Assembly (NCBI RefSeq): GCF_018340385.1
Contig: NC_056575.1
Span: forward strand, 31,659,726-31,723,725
Length of the DNA stretch: 64,000 nt
Direction: 5' to 3'
Source: Cyprinus carpio
Lineage: Eukaryota; Chordata; Actinopteri; Cypriniformes; Cyprinidae
The translations under genes and the position numbers were made by a program. The notes beneath the pieces are model-generated. The model saw only the letters and a program-made list of their open reading frames with translations. It was not told the DNA's origin and made no database searches. Of this stretch, positions 33,451-44,430 are shown one piece after another; within the stretch, counting starts at the first letter, position 1; each line of letters opens with the position of its first letter.

Positions 33451-34450
33451 NNNNNNNNNNNNNNNNNNNNNNNNNNNNNNNNNNNNNNNNNNNNNNNNNN
33501 NNNNNNNNNNNNNNNNNNNNNNNNNNNNNNNNNNNNNNNNNNNNNNNNNNNNNNNNNNNNNNNNNNNNNNNNNNNNNNNNNNNNNNNNNNNNNNNNNNNN
33601 NNNNNNNNNNNNNNNNNNNNNNNNNNNNNNNNNNNNNNNNNNNNNNNNNNNNNNNNNNNNNNNNNNNNNNNNNNNNNNNNNNNNNNNNNNNNNNNNNNNN
33701 NNNNNNNNNNNNNNNNNNNNNNNNNNNNNNNNNNNNNNNNNNNNNNNNNNNNNNNNNNNNNNNNNNNNNNNNNNNNNNNNNNNNNNNNNNNNNNNNNNNN
33801 NNNNNNNNNNNNNNNNNNNNNNNNNNNNNNNNNNNNNNNNNNNNNNNNNNNNNNNNNNNNNNNNNNNNNNNNNNNNNNNNNNNNNNNNNNNNNNNNNNNN
33901 NNNNNNNNNNNNNNNNNNNNNNNNNNNNNNNNNNNNNNNNNNNNNNNNNNNNNNNNNNNNNNNNNNNNNNNNNNNNNNNNNNNNNNNNNNNNNNNNNNNN
34001 NNNNNNNNNNNNNNNNNNNNNNNNNNNNNNNNNNNNNNNNNNNNNNNNNNNNNNNNNNNNNNNNNNNNNNNNNNNNNNNNNNNNNNNNNNNNNNNNNNNN
34101 NNNNNNNNNNNNNNNNNNNNNNNNNNNNNNNNNNNNNNNNNNNNNNNNNNNNNNNNNNNNNNNNNNNNNNNNNNNNNNNNNNNNNNNNNNNNNNNNNNNN
34201 NNNNNNNNNNNNNNNNNNNNNNNNNNNNNNNNNNNNNNNNNNNNNNNNNNNNNNNNNNNNNNNNNNNNNNNNNNNNNNNNNNNNNNNNNNNNNNNNNNNN
34301 NNNNNNNNNNNNNNNNNNNNNNNNNNNNNNNNNNNNNNNNNNNNNNNNNNNNNNNNNNNNNNNNNNNNNNNNNNNNNNNNNNNNNNNNNNNNNNNNNNNN
34401 NNNNNNNNNNNNNNNNNNNNNNNNNNNNNNNNNNNNNNNNNNNNNNNNNN
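33451..34450. other. Assembly gap (1,000 N)
   Basis: Exactly 1,000 N, so probably a nominal gap of unknown true size. It may contain the Tc1-like transposase and, if the gene continues, IFI44-like exons. Confidence 0.98.
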
Positions 34451-34839
34451 TGGGTATGTCTTTTTAAATAATCTTGAATAGCTTAAGGGTCATATTCATG
34501 TTTCGTATGTGTGTGTTCCGATATTCTTGGCTTGAAACGTTTCATGACCATCAACCGGTATTGTCAAATGTATCCTATTCTTGTTATCGGGACCATGGTC
34601 CAAAAATTACCCTGCAAAGACGTCGGGAACATCCGGACACACGAGTTGGATAAGATAACATCTCCTGATTTTATGAATGGTTGTGGACAAACACATCGTA
34701 ACACCGTCACGAGAAACGACAACTATCTACTTGGATCAAGAAAACCATTTGAGGTGTGCCAAAGAGGCCACGTTGGGAAATACTCAGGACCACCATCAAA
34801 TTTTGCTTTTTAGCCTTTAGGCTTTTGTCAAGCTTAAGC

Positions 34840-35700
34840 TTTAGTCATGCTTGTCATCAATTTGTTCGCGTTTTCGAGCGCCGTTCCAGCGTGCTTCGGC
34901 CTGCAGCCTGCTGCTATTAGCCAAATGAGAAGAACACAACCACCTAGTCTCGTCAAACTTTACTTCTTTTCTTTTCCGTTTGAGGAGTTTCGTGTTCTGA
35001 GTTAAGTTTGTAACGCCGTGTCTCCGAGTTGACCTCGCGTGCCCGTCTGAAACTTCAACCAGCCCACAACTCCGCATCTTCAGCCTACGCCCAACCACGG
35101 GCTTCCCAAGACGTCACTTCAACGACTACTGAACTTCCAGCCAATCAGCAACCTCGGGAAACCCCCTTTTCAGCGACGACAAAGGGAACCCCGTTAAACA
35201 GGCAACGCAAGTAACCTCCAGACTCACATCTGTACTGGTGTTATCTAATATAATTTTAACCTCATTGAAGAACTCAGTGCGAGGGTTAATTAAGTGATTA
35301 AATGGTTGTTCATGTCTATGCAATTTCACGTATTGCTGTAAACTTGGGATTTCACATTTTCATTCTCTTAAACTCACTCTTTCCAAACGTTCTATCCTCT
35401 GCAACTTGTGTGAATGTGTGAGTGCGTGTGCTTATGTGTAGATAGTTTATGTCTTGATTTATCTAATAAAAGCCTTATTTATATTGAAAAGAGAAGTATC
35501 TTGTGTTTGTGCTCACAAGTTAATGTCTTAAACTGCCGATCTTGTTACTGTGCTAATTAATAGTGTTTTCACTATACTTTGGATATTAATATCCAGCGCA
35601 GATTTGATGTTATACTGCTCGTTCAGTGAATCGCTGGCCGTTTCAGTGATCAGCCGGGAAACAGTGATTCTGTTCAATTCCCTTTAAAATCTTAATGATT
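34840..35700 (+). repeat. LTR-like sequence
   Basis: GC-richer leader (34840-35215) followed by a region with AATAAA at about 35464 and a GTGTTTGTGCTCACAAG stretch. Layout and wording resemble a retroviral-type LTR with a polyadenylation signal. The partner LTR and target duplication were not found, so the borders are uncertain. The open frame 34511-34813 (100 codons, plus) just upstream has no domain I recognise. Confidence 0.35.
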
Positions 35701-35734
35701 CCCTTTGAGCTAAATGACCTGTTTCCCTTACAAT

Positions 35735-36400
35735 TGGCAAAAGGAAACTCTCTAGCTAATAAGGCTGCGAGAGAAGCTGCAAAGGGTTGGCACTTGAGAA
35801 GTAGCTGTATTTTCCCTGTCATCCTGACTGCACGGGTCCGAAACTTTATCTAAATTGTACACAACTGAGGATCGTGAAATTAGGAGCTACCTTAACTGAA
35901 GAAGGGGTTTATGCTCTGAATGACAAAGTTATTCCGCCTAGCGGATATCAACTGACTAACTGATTTGTACCACAGCATTGCACACCAATGGGTTCAGAAA
36001 ACATATGCTATGTTACAACAAACATGGTTTTGGTCAGAGATGTTACAAACTGTGAAGGATAGACTGTCCAGATGTTCCACTGTTTGCAAAACGCAGCCAT
36101 AATTTGGAAAAGTAAATTCCCAATGGTCACAGTCCTCGCCGCGAGGACCATTCATACATTTACAATTGGATTTTATTTTGTTACCTTCTGATCACGGGTA
36201 CAAATATGTATTAGTCCTTGTTGTAAATTTTCCAGATGCTCTGAAAGGGTATATTGGATTTTCAGTCCCTCTCATTGCACCATGGTTCGGGAATGATAGA
36301 TTTTCATGAAATAGGGGTATCTTTATGGGATTTAGGTTATAAACAATGTCTGTATTTGGTATCTTTGAGGTGACCTGAGGGTCTGACCTATGTCAGGAAT
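35735..36400 (+). pseudogene. Decayed retrovirus-like pol remnant (RNase H end, integrase)
   Basis: Short plus-strand pieces in changing frames resemble an RNase H C-terminus (NSLANKAAREAA at about 35745) and an integrase core start (LQLDFI, then HGYKYVLVLV at about 36165-36220). Several stops and frameshifts separate them, and no envelope or gag sequence is seen nearby. It reads as an old endogenous retrovirus-like copy that cannot be expressed. Confidence 0.5.
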
Positions 36401-36499
36401 GCAATAACAGTGATTATTCATTTAGCCCGGCTCCCAGAGAATAATACATACATACGTTTATGCAATTAATTTATTTTACAATATAACAAATTAACCAAA

Positions 36500-38900
36500 A
36501 TTCATCATAGTTGTATAAGACATATAAAAAGAAAATACAACTAAGTCAAATTTCTTTCTAAAAGGTCTTTGGGTTTTAACTGTACCTTTCCCCCAAAAAG
36601 CCAGTTTTGTGCTCGGGTCCTTCGGGGCCCATGAAAGACCTTTCGGAGTATCTTAAAGTACTCCGTGCGCATTAAGAATCCCAAATTTTGAGTGCCCCGT
36701 GCTAAAAATGCTGAGATCTTAAAACATTTTTTCAAAAAAGGTTAAAAATCCAAAAAAGGGGGGACGAAGTGGGAAAAAAATGGGGAAATTAGGGAAAATT
36801 TCCCCCCGGTATGAGAGCCCTTTTTCGGTGTTGGGATACTCCAACATCTCTTTTTGTTGAAATCGAGCCGGGCACTCGAGGATGCATTTTAAAAAGTAAA
36901 GCCTCTGTTTTTGCTGATACTAACCCCTTTCAATGTGTTTTGCCCAACGGTGGTATTTTTAACCCAAAGGAAAGTTGTAAGGAAAGAACAATGAAAATTT
37001 TTTCCTCTCTTTAGGTTCTAAACTATGTTTGCATTCCGGACCGGTTGATTTAATAAAAAAAAAAAAAAAAAGAGAGAGATTTAAAAACCAGGGTTTTTTT
37101 ATGTTTATGGTTTTGGGTTGTTGTCCTGTTTGGTTGTTAGTGTCTTTGTGGTGTTGTGTTTTTTATCCAAAAATTTTTGCCCCACTTTATATTCAATAGG
37201 TCGAGGCAGCGGCCAGAAATTTCTGCGTATTTTTACCACACACGAGGGTTTCAAAGGGGTGACTTTTTGATTTGATTTCTGCAACAGTGCAGCTCATTGA
37301 CTTCGGGGAGGGGTTTTGCTTGCCGTGGGGGCTCAGGTTTCTCGATATCAAACTTTATTTTAAAAATTTCAGCATTAGAACCTGTGCTAAAGTTCCAGCG
37401 AATATAAATTTTAAAATTAGATAAAAGTATTTTTTTTCCCATTTGTAGTGATGAGGAAATTTCCCCTTAAGGTGAAGGGAAAGGAAAGGTATGAGATTTG
37501 AAACGATAACAAAAGTTGGAAATTTAACGAAGGGGTACCATAAGGAAAAATTTTTCAACCTTTTCCAAAGGCAAGAAAGAAAGAACGATAAAGAGTTAGA
37601 GGGGGGAAAGATGGAAGGCGTGGTAGCCCTCAACCCAGCAAAAGTCCGGGGACGCCGGGGGGCGTTTTCCTTGGGGTTTCTCGTTGGCCATTTTGGTGAA
37701 ACTTTTTTAATTTAAAAGGTAGTGGGGAGAGAGGTACTTCTAAAATTGTTTTTTTGTTTTTTTAAATTTTTTTCGTAGCATCATTTTTTTCTTTGAATTC
37801 TCTGTTTTTTTTGGTTTTTTTTTTGATTTGGGGAAAAGGTTGTGGCGGTTTTTTTGTAAGACTCGAGTGGGGGTTTGGGTGTGGAGTTTCAAGAAATCCA
37901 CTGGTGATAGAGATTTGAAAAGCCCAAATTTTAAAATTTAAACCCAAGTTTTGTTGAGAGATTCTAAAGTCACGTACTCAAAAAGTGTTTTTATAATGAT
38001 AAGTTCTTTAAAAGAAAATTAAATTTCTGGGAAGGACTGTCTTTACTATATTAAAAAGGTTTTATTTTTTTAACAAAAATTTTTTGGTAACTTTATGGTA
38101 ATTCATATGTAATTTTCAGTATTTCTAACTGCTATCATAGTCTGTTTTGCATATAATTGAACTGCAGTTTGTTTTTTGTATCATATTTTTTAGATTTCTG
38201 TGATATTCGAATCTAAAAGGGAAAAAGTCCAAAAACGAGAATTTACTAGATATTTTTTTAAAGGTTAGGGGATTAGTGATAGCAGATACGTTTTGTCTGG
38301 AAAAAAAGTATATAAGTAGACTCTGCAAAATGAATGGGTTTTTTTATTTTGGACTCTGGTCTCTCTACTTTTTTAGTCATTCCCTTCTTTGGCTTCATCG
38401 CAATCTTAGACCAGATTGAACTCTTTAAGGTTTTTTATTCAAATTTAGATACTTGAAATTCGATACTTTTATACCTGAACTTTGAATTTTTTTTTAATAC
38501 TTTAATATTTTGGTATTTGATTCGAACGAATAGTTTATTTTGAAATTTTTTTATGTTTTTAATCAATGTATTAATGTTTTTATTAATATGGTTGGGTTTT
38601 AACCCTCATAAATGGGTTTTTATTAAAAAAGTATAACATTGGTTTTCATTTTCTATTTGGGAAGGGTTTTTACTATTTTCCAGAACTTTATTCCAAGTAT
38701 GATTTGTGGTTTTCTGTTTTTATATTCTTTTTAAAAAATTTACTATATACACCTTGACCGTCTGAATTGGGGTTAAATTTTTCATCAATAGTTAATATCT
38801 TCTAGAAAAAACAATAATTTACCCGAAATTCCCAAACCTTTGGTTTTCTTCGTTGTATAATCCCCTTTAAATTTCATTTTTTCCCGAAACGTTGAGCCAG
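36500..38900. other. Low-quality, homopolymer-rich stretch
   Basis: Composition changes abruptly, with runs of A, T and G (for example 36740-36810, 37060-37090, 37750-37860) and few complex words. Minus-strand frames at 37251-37442 and 37355-37633 are the most protein-like but carry no domain I can name. They could be the 3' half of the neighbouring L1 element, or mis-called bases. Confidence 0.5.
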
Positions 38901-41200
38901 GGGTGATGATAAAGCAAAAAAAGGGGGGGATTAAACCCCAGCCCCCTCTACAGCCTTGAGTTCAAAAACCGGGGCTGTCAAAGATCCATTTACTTTTTTC
39001 TTGCGGGTTATCAAAATGTTAATACACTGATGATCATTAGTAAGGCCAAAATTTTTCCCCAAATTAGATATAAGAAGTCCCGTTTTACTCGATGGGGCCT
39101 TTTCTGCCGAGGGGATCAAAACGCTTTAAGCTTTTTGTGGAAATATTGTGAATCACCGAAAACTTCTTGATATTATCTTGCGTTTGTCTACCAATTTTAA
39201 AGCCAGTCTGATCCTCATCAATTATATCAGAAATAAAGGTTTCAAATCCTTTAGAAAATAATGGATGTATATAGCTTATAGTCAACATTTAAAATTGATA
39301 TTGGCCTATAGGTAGCACAATTATCTCTATCTTTATTTTCTTTGGGAATCAAGCGTAATAGTGCTTCCTTCCATGAGGGAGGGATCTTGCCTTCTTTATG
39401 GATTTAGTTTAAAAACTTCCAAGAAGAAATTGGCTTCCATTCTTCTTTAAATGTCTTATACCACTCACGAGGAAGCAGTCACTTTACCTGGGGCTTTATT
39501 TGCCTTTGAATCTACTTATTGCTTTATCTAGTTTCTTTGGATACAATTTCTGCTAATATTCTCTTATTTTGTATTTCTCCTATACTAGGAAGGTCTAATT
39601 TGTCTAGAAGCTTGCTTTCTGATCTCGACTCTTTGTTAGGAGTGCCTTCTTGTGAATATAATTTGCTGTAGTATTGATAAAAAGTGTTTTCTATTGCTTT
39701 TGGCTCCAGTTTGAAGCTTTTGCGAGATAGTATCTTTAATTTTTCAGGAGGTGTTAGAGTCCGCTTGTTGTTTGCGTAATTTTCTAGCGAGAACAACTTT
39801 GTAGATTCCCAGACTGTAGTTCTACTGTAATAATAGCATGTTTTGTATATCTAGCTTTTCTCTACTTCCTCATCAAATAATTTTTCAAGTTGCATTTTCA
39901 ATTTTTGAATTTCTTTTTGAAGGTGTCCTGATCTTTTTTTAAAATAGATTTTTCCTCTTTATCAACTAAGTCTTTAATTTATCTTTTATATGCTTCAGTC
40001 CACCTGGTTTTTCTTAATGTTTGTTGCCTTGGCTGTTATTAGTTTTTTCCTCGTGGGTAGCTTTTAGCGGATCCCATAATATTGATGGATCCTACCTCCC
40101 ATTGTCATTCTCTTCTATAAATGTTTTAATGTCCTGTTTGACAGATCCAACGCGCTACTGATTGGTTGTTAAGAAGGCCCACATTTAATCGCCATACATT
40201 ATTATTTTTTGGGGTAATTCTCCATAATTTAAGAGAGTTAAATAACAGATTGCGCTGTGGTCTGAAATATCATTGAAATCCGATCTTACATTCAGTTACC
40301 AGGCAGAAGATCCTCCTGTCTCTCATTATAAAATAGTCTATTCTTGAGATGAACCAGAGTGAAATTTTCAGATATTGGCCATGAACCATGTAGTTGGGTG
40401 GGGCTTCCTCCACCATCCACACCTGCAAGTTCTCAACATAGCATTGTGATTTTGTACCAGATTTACTTTATAGCTTTCTTGGTATCATTCAGATTTAGAA
40501 TTTGTTCAGTCTATCCACAGGTCATCGCTTCACCAGAGTGTATCGAGGGAATGCATAAAATGTTGTTTAAACTCCAGGTGGTGTAGATGTTAACCAGTGT
40601 CATAGATTATTGACCAGTTTTCACTGCTAAAATACTACTACTATTTTACTATTACTCTTAACTGCAATAGACTTTATTTTTTGGTTACATGATATTGCAG
40701 CTCCTCTCTATTTGAATGCCATTCTAAAAAATATATAATATATTAAGCTAATTCCCCCATATAGCTCTCAAATAATATTTCTAAACCTTAAGCAGATGAT
40801 GTGCATATATATTCTCCGTCCTTATTCATCACCCTTTGCCCGCTTGACGGATTACCTAATCCATTAAATGTTAATGACATTTATTTTACAAGCTTTGACT
40901 GTGCATCCTTGAATGTAAGGTGGTTCAGATTGGTTGCTTGTCTTGTAACCATCAACTTCTGAAACATGAACATTGTAAATAAAACCAGAAACAGGCTGAA
41001 CTTAAAGTAACAAAAGCAAATAGACTGAAAAAGGCTTCCAAGGCAGGGTATTCGTAATTCCCCGTTTTCGCCAAACTAAGGTAAGGGAAAAGCCTCCCTC
41101 TGAGAGAAGGACCCCTCCCAGAACCAGTGTATAAAATCAACAAGAGCTTTTCACTAATTTCTACCTTAGGCGTTTAAGCTCCCTTCAAGTCAGGTTATTT
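38900..41200 (-). pseudogene. L1-type LINE ORF2 (endonuclease and RT), decayed
   Basis: Minus-strand pieces in order: an APE-endonuclease start (SLTFNGLGNPSSGQRVMNK at about 40830-40880); a pre-RT linker frame 39796-39524 (KAIENTFYQYYSKLYS, then LDKLDLPSIGEIQNKRIL); and RT frame 39288-39085 (FETFISDIIDEDQTGFKIGR, the L1 DEDQTGF box). The frames are separated by many shifts and stops, so it is inactive. It lies directly downstream of ORF1 in the same orientation. Confidence 0.8.
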
Positions 41201-41559
41201 GAATCATAAAAAAAGGATGACAATACTAGTGTTTACATCATTAACAGACAATGTCCAAATGCAACTAAACACACAGCTCTTTGGATCATAGCTAGTACCT
41301 ATTTCCTTCGGGCCTCCTCGCGTCTTTGTTTTCTCAGTTCAAGTATTGATCTTCCGTTGGAATTCCTGTAGCCGCTCCCGTGCTCTCTTGGCTGTCTCCC
41401 TCTCTCCGCGCCGATGCACGCGTTGCCATGACGATGTTTGGTCCAGTCTTCGAGTCGCTGATGTGCCACACACTGATTATCCACACCGATGTGGCCCCCA
41501 GGTAGAAGACCCCGGCGATGCAGTTCTCTTTCGGCTTCCTCAGCGCAGTTGTAGGTCTG

Positions 41560-42440
41560 TTGGCCGCTCTTTCAAAGGAATCGCATGCGGGTGTATGATG
41601 TCTGGAAGCGGATGCCGTTCTCTTTCAAAACAAGCTTAACCTTTTTATAAGCTTTACGTTGCTGGATCACGTCTGTTGTGTAGTCGTGGTCAAAAGAGAG
41701 AGTTTTATCCCCAAGCTGAATCTTCTTTTTCCAGGGGTTTCTGAGAACCGCGTCTTTGACTCTGTACTGAAGAAAGTTAACAACTATTGATCTCAGAGGT
41801 TTGTCGGAGGATGGTTTCGGGCAGAGTGAGCGGTGTGCACGTTGTATTTGTGCATCAGTCCCTTCTTCAATAAGTTTTTCGCTCACCAACAGCTTCTCCA
41901 CAAATTGAATCACAGAGGAACCTTCTATTTCCCTCGCGTACCCGTGTATATTCTGAGGTTGTTTCGCCTCCACCTTGATTCCAAATCGTCAACTTTTCCA
42001 AGCAGTGCCCTTTGCTCTTTTAGTGTCTCTTGGAGCACTTCATTTGCCGCTGCCGACCAAACTTTCTAGTTTCTTCTTTCAATACGCGCCCGCCGCCTCC
42101 TCGAGTTTATTGTCATGCTCTTGTAGGGGAAAACGTTGTAGAAGCTAATTGTTGGTTAATCTGTTGTCTGAATTCTGACAGTTCCTCTTTCACTTCTCTC
42201 TTTACATCTTCTTTAAACGCTGTTAGATCGGCAGTTAGCTGAGTTCGAAGGTTGCTTATTTGATCGCTATATCTTTCAAACTTGGTTGAGAAGCTTCGAG
42301 TCACTGCTGTAAAAGCGTTTATGTAAGCATTGTGGAAATAGCATCAAGTGTATTCGGCCCATCTCCTTTGCGTCCCCCCTCTTGTTTCTGCTTTTCCAGT
42401 CATCTTTTGGTTTCTTTGTTTTTAGCACCCCTCGCTCATA
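41560..42440 (-). pseudogene. L1-type LINE ORF1 (RNA-binding protein), decayed
   Basis: The frame 42304-42113 is a coiled-coil segment (FERYSDQISNLRTQLTADLT, then REVKEELSEFRQQI). The frame 41973-41572 is the RRM/C-terminal part (SSVIQFVEKLLVSEKLIEEG, RAHRSLCPKPSSDKPLRSIV, KKIQLGDKTLSFDHDYT). The N-terminus in the frame 42458-42276 reads KPKDDWKSRNKRGDAKEM. The order coiled coil, RRM, CTD is that of vertebrate L1 ORF1p, which packages L1 RNA. Frameshifts split the three parts. Confidence 0.85.
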
Positions 42441-43089
42441 TTCCGAGTATTTACACAAACGTAAAGAAATATTCGCTGAATTTAAGGGGTTTTAAATCGA
42501 CTGACTTGTACGGAGCTCTCGTTTCATTCACACGTCCATCTTGTTCCGTCGCATACCGTGAAGCCCCCCGAAGAGGGTATGATTTTTGCACAGACATACT
42601 ACTCAAGTGCATATGTCCCACAATTGTATTTTGTTAAAACTTTGTCCATGCTTAGCATGAGAATCCAACTCGTTAAGAGTGTAAAACAACTCTGAATGAC
42701 ATAGAACAGCTTGGACCTGCCCCTATGTAAGAGTATTGGAACAATGAATATATAATAGCAATGTGTCCGTTTCCAAACACAGCAGTGTAAAAGTGACTAG
42801 AGTTACAGTCTGTAGTTGCTTTGTTTTTCCCTTCATATTTTATTTTTTGATCTCCAGATGTAGACAAAGTTTGACTTGGTAACATGACAAACAACGTGAT
42901 ATTTTAAAAATTGTTATAAATGGAAAAGTATATAAAATATTGCATGGTTTTTATTTTTATTTATTTTTACTGATGTACCTAATTAAAATGTCATCTAAAA
43001 TAAAAACTGGTAAATTACTACAATACACGAACTTGATGTTTAACACAGACATATTTAGCTATCCAATAAAGTTTATTGTAATGAGGGTC

Positions 43090-43650
43090 ATTCAAAAGTG
43101 TTCTTCTCTCACAGATCCATTGTGTACACATCATCACGATGGTAAAATCATGGCCCTCCTGGAGAATAATTCAGAGCACATTCAACAGTTCTTTTCCTCT
43201 TTTTCACCTGCTAGCTGTTTTTGTTCTCCAGACTCCCAGAACGCTGCATCAACAGATCAGCTTTAGATCTTTCAGTACTTGGCTTGAGACAATCATTTAT
43301 TAATATAATAATCATTTTCTAGTTTTCAGAAAAGCTCAGAACTACCAGAAATGTTCTTCAACAAATGCTGAGACCACAATAATTAAATTATGTCATAAAC
43401 TTAGACCATAACATGTTTTTCACAGTTCATTTAATAGTAAAACATGTATTCACACCCACACCAACCCACACACACACACACACACCACACCACACACACC
43501 ACACACACCACACGACACTTTGTTCCTCTGTGTTGTTTATGATGAGAGATCTGCTCCTCTCTCTCTAGTAATCTTCTGCTCTCAGTCCCAGTTTTTTCAT
43601 CTCAGAGGAAATTAATAAAGACTGGATTGTACCCTTCCATCTATGCGATA
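43090..43650 (-). pseudogene. C-type lectin domain exons, decayed copy
   Basis: Three segments match the exons of the lectin gene at 56.3-56.9 kb in the same order. About 43518-43648 matches the first CTLD exon (TTGTTCCTCTGTGTTGTT, CTGCTCCTCTCTCTCTAG). About 43325-43375 is a remnant of the middle exon (ACCAGAAATGTTCTTCA). About 43106-43248 matches the last exon (ACAGATCCAT, AACGCTGCATCAACAGATCA). A (CA)n-type tract (43456-43515) sits in the same intron position as at 56727-56795. Stops and indels in all three make it non-coding. Confidence 0.75.
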
Positions 43651-43719
43651 ACATAACCAGCACTTTATTTCAATTTCCTGCAAACCATGTGTTTTTGAAC
43701 TCTCTCTGTCATCTCTAGC

Positions 43720-44430
43720 TGGGTTTCCATCACCGGCTTTTTATGCATTTTAAAGTATTGCCATCAGAATCAAGTGATGGAAAGCTGAATTTCAAATAAA
43801 ATGCCTTAATTCAACAGAAAAGTTTTACAGCTTCACTTGGAGGTGGTTTGTGACACTGTGCGCAAAAGGTTAATGTTTGCATAATGGGAGCTGGAAAATG
43901 CTTTTTTTTCGTGAAAAAAAATCCCTCTGAGTTCGCACCGAAAAACGTAATTGTGACTTTTGGCGCTATGGACGGTAAATTCCTGGACTCCCCCGTGGAC
44001 CGATCTAATTCCACAGCATCTGAAATGTCAAATGTGTCATTCCGAAATTCCTGGGACCAAAGTCGGACATCAAATGTATTTCTGTGTAATTGCCTTTTAG
44101 CACTGTTTAAACGAACTGTGCCACGAAACATCAGGCAGCATCCTCCTCCCGAAAGCAATAAACCACAAATATTTGCTGTTTCGTCTGCTCATTACTGAGG
44201 TTCAAGTAATGTTTACTTATATAGGAAAACGATAATAGTCAGTCAGATTCTCCGACTTATTCTATGATGTATGTTCGCGTGATGTTATTTGCCAGTTATC
44301 GAAAGTGATGATTTTTGTGCTCTTTGGATCTAAGTGGATGGACAAACGTACTTGTTTGCAAATGTTTTGTGCGAATCATCCGATTTTTGCGCATAAGTTA
44401 ATTTGCAACTTTGGATGGAGGATCTTGGCT
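43720..44430. mobile_element. Candidate MITE with GGGTTTCCATC-type ends
   Basis: Left end GCTGGGTTTCCATCACCGGC. The right end complement reads CTCCATCCAAAGTTGCAAAT. Both match words of a common cyprinid MITE family. The short frames on both strands (43811-44198) are not supported as genes. 44430-45030 is AT-rich with a G run at 44766-44782. Confidence 0.4.
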
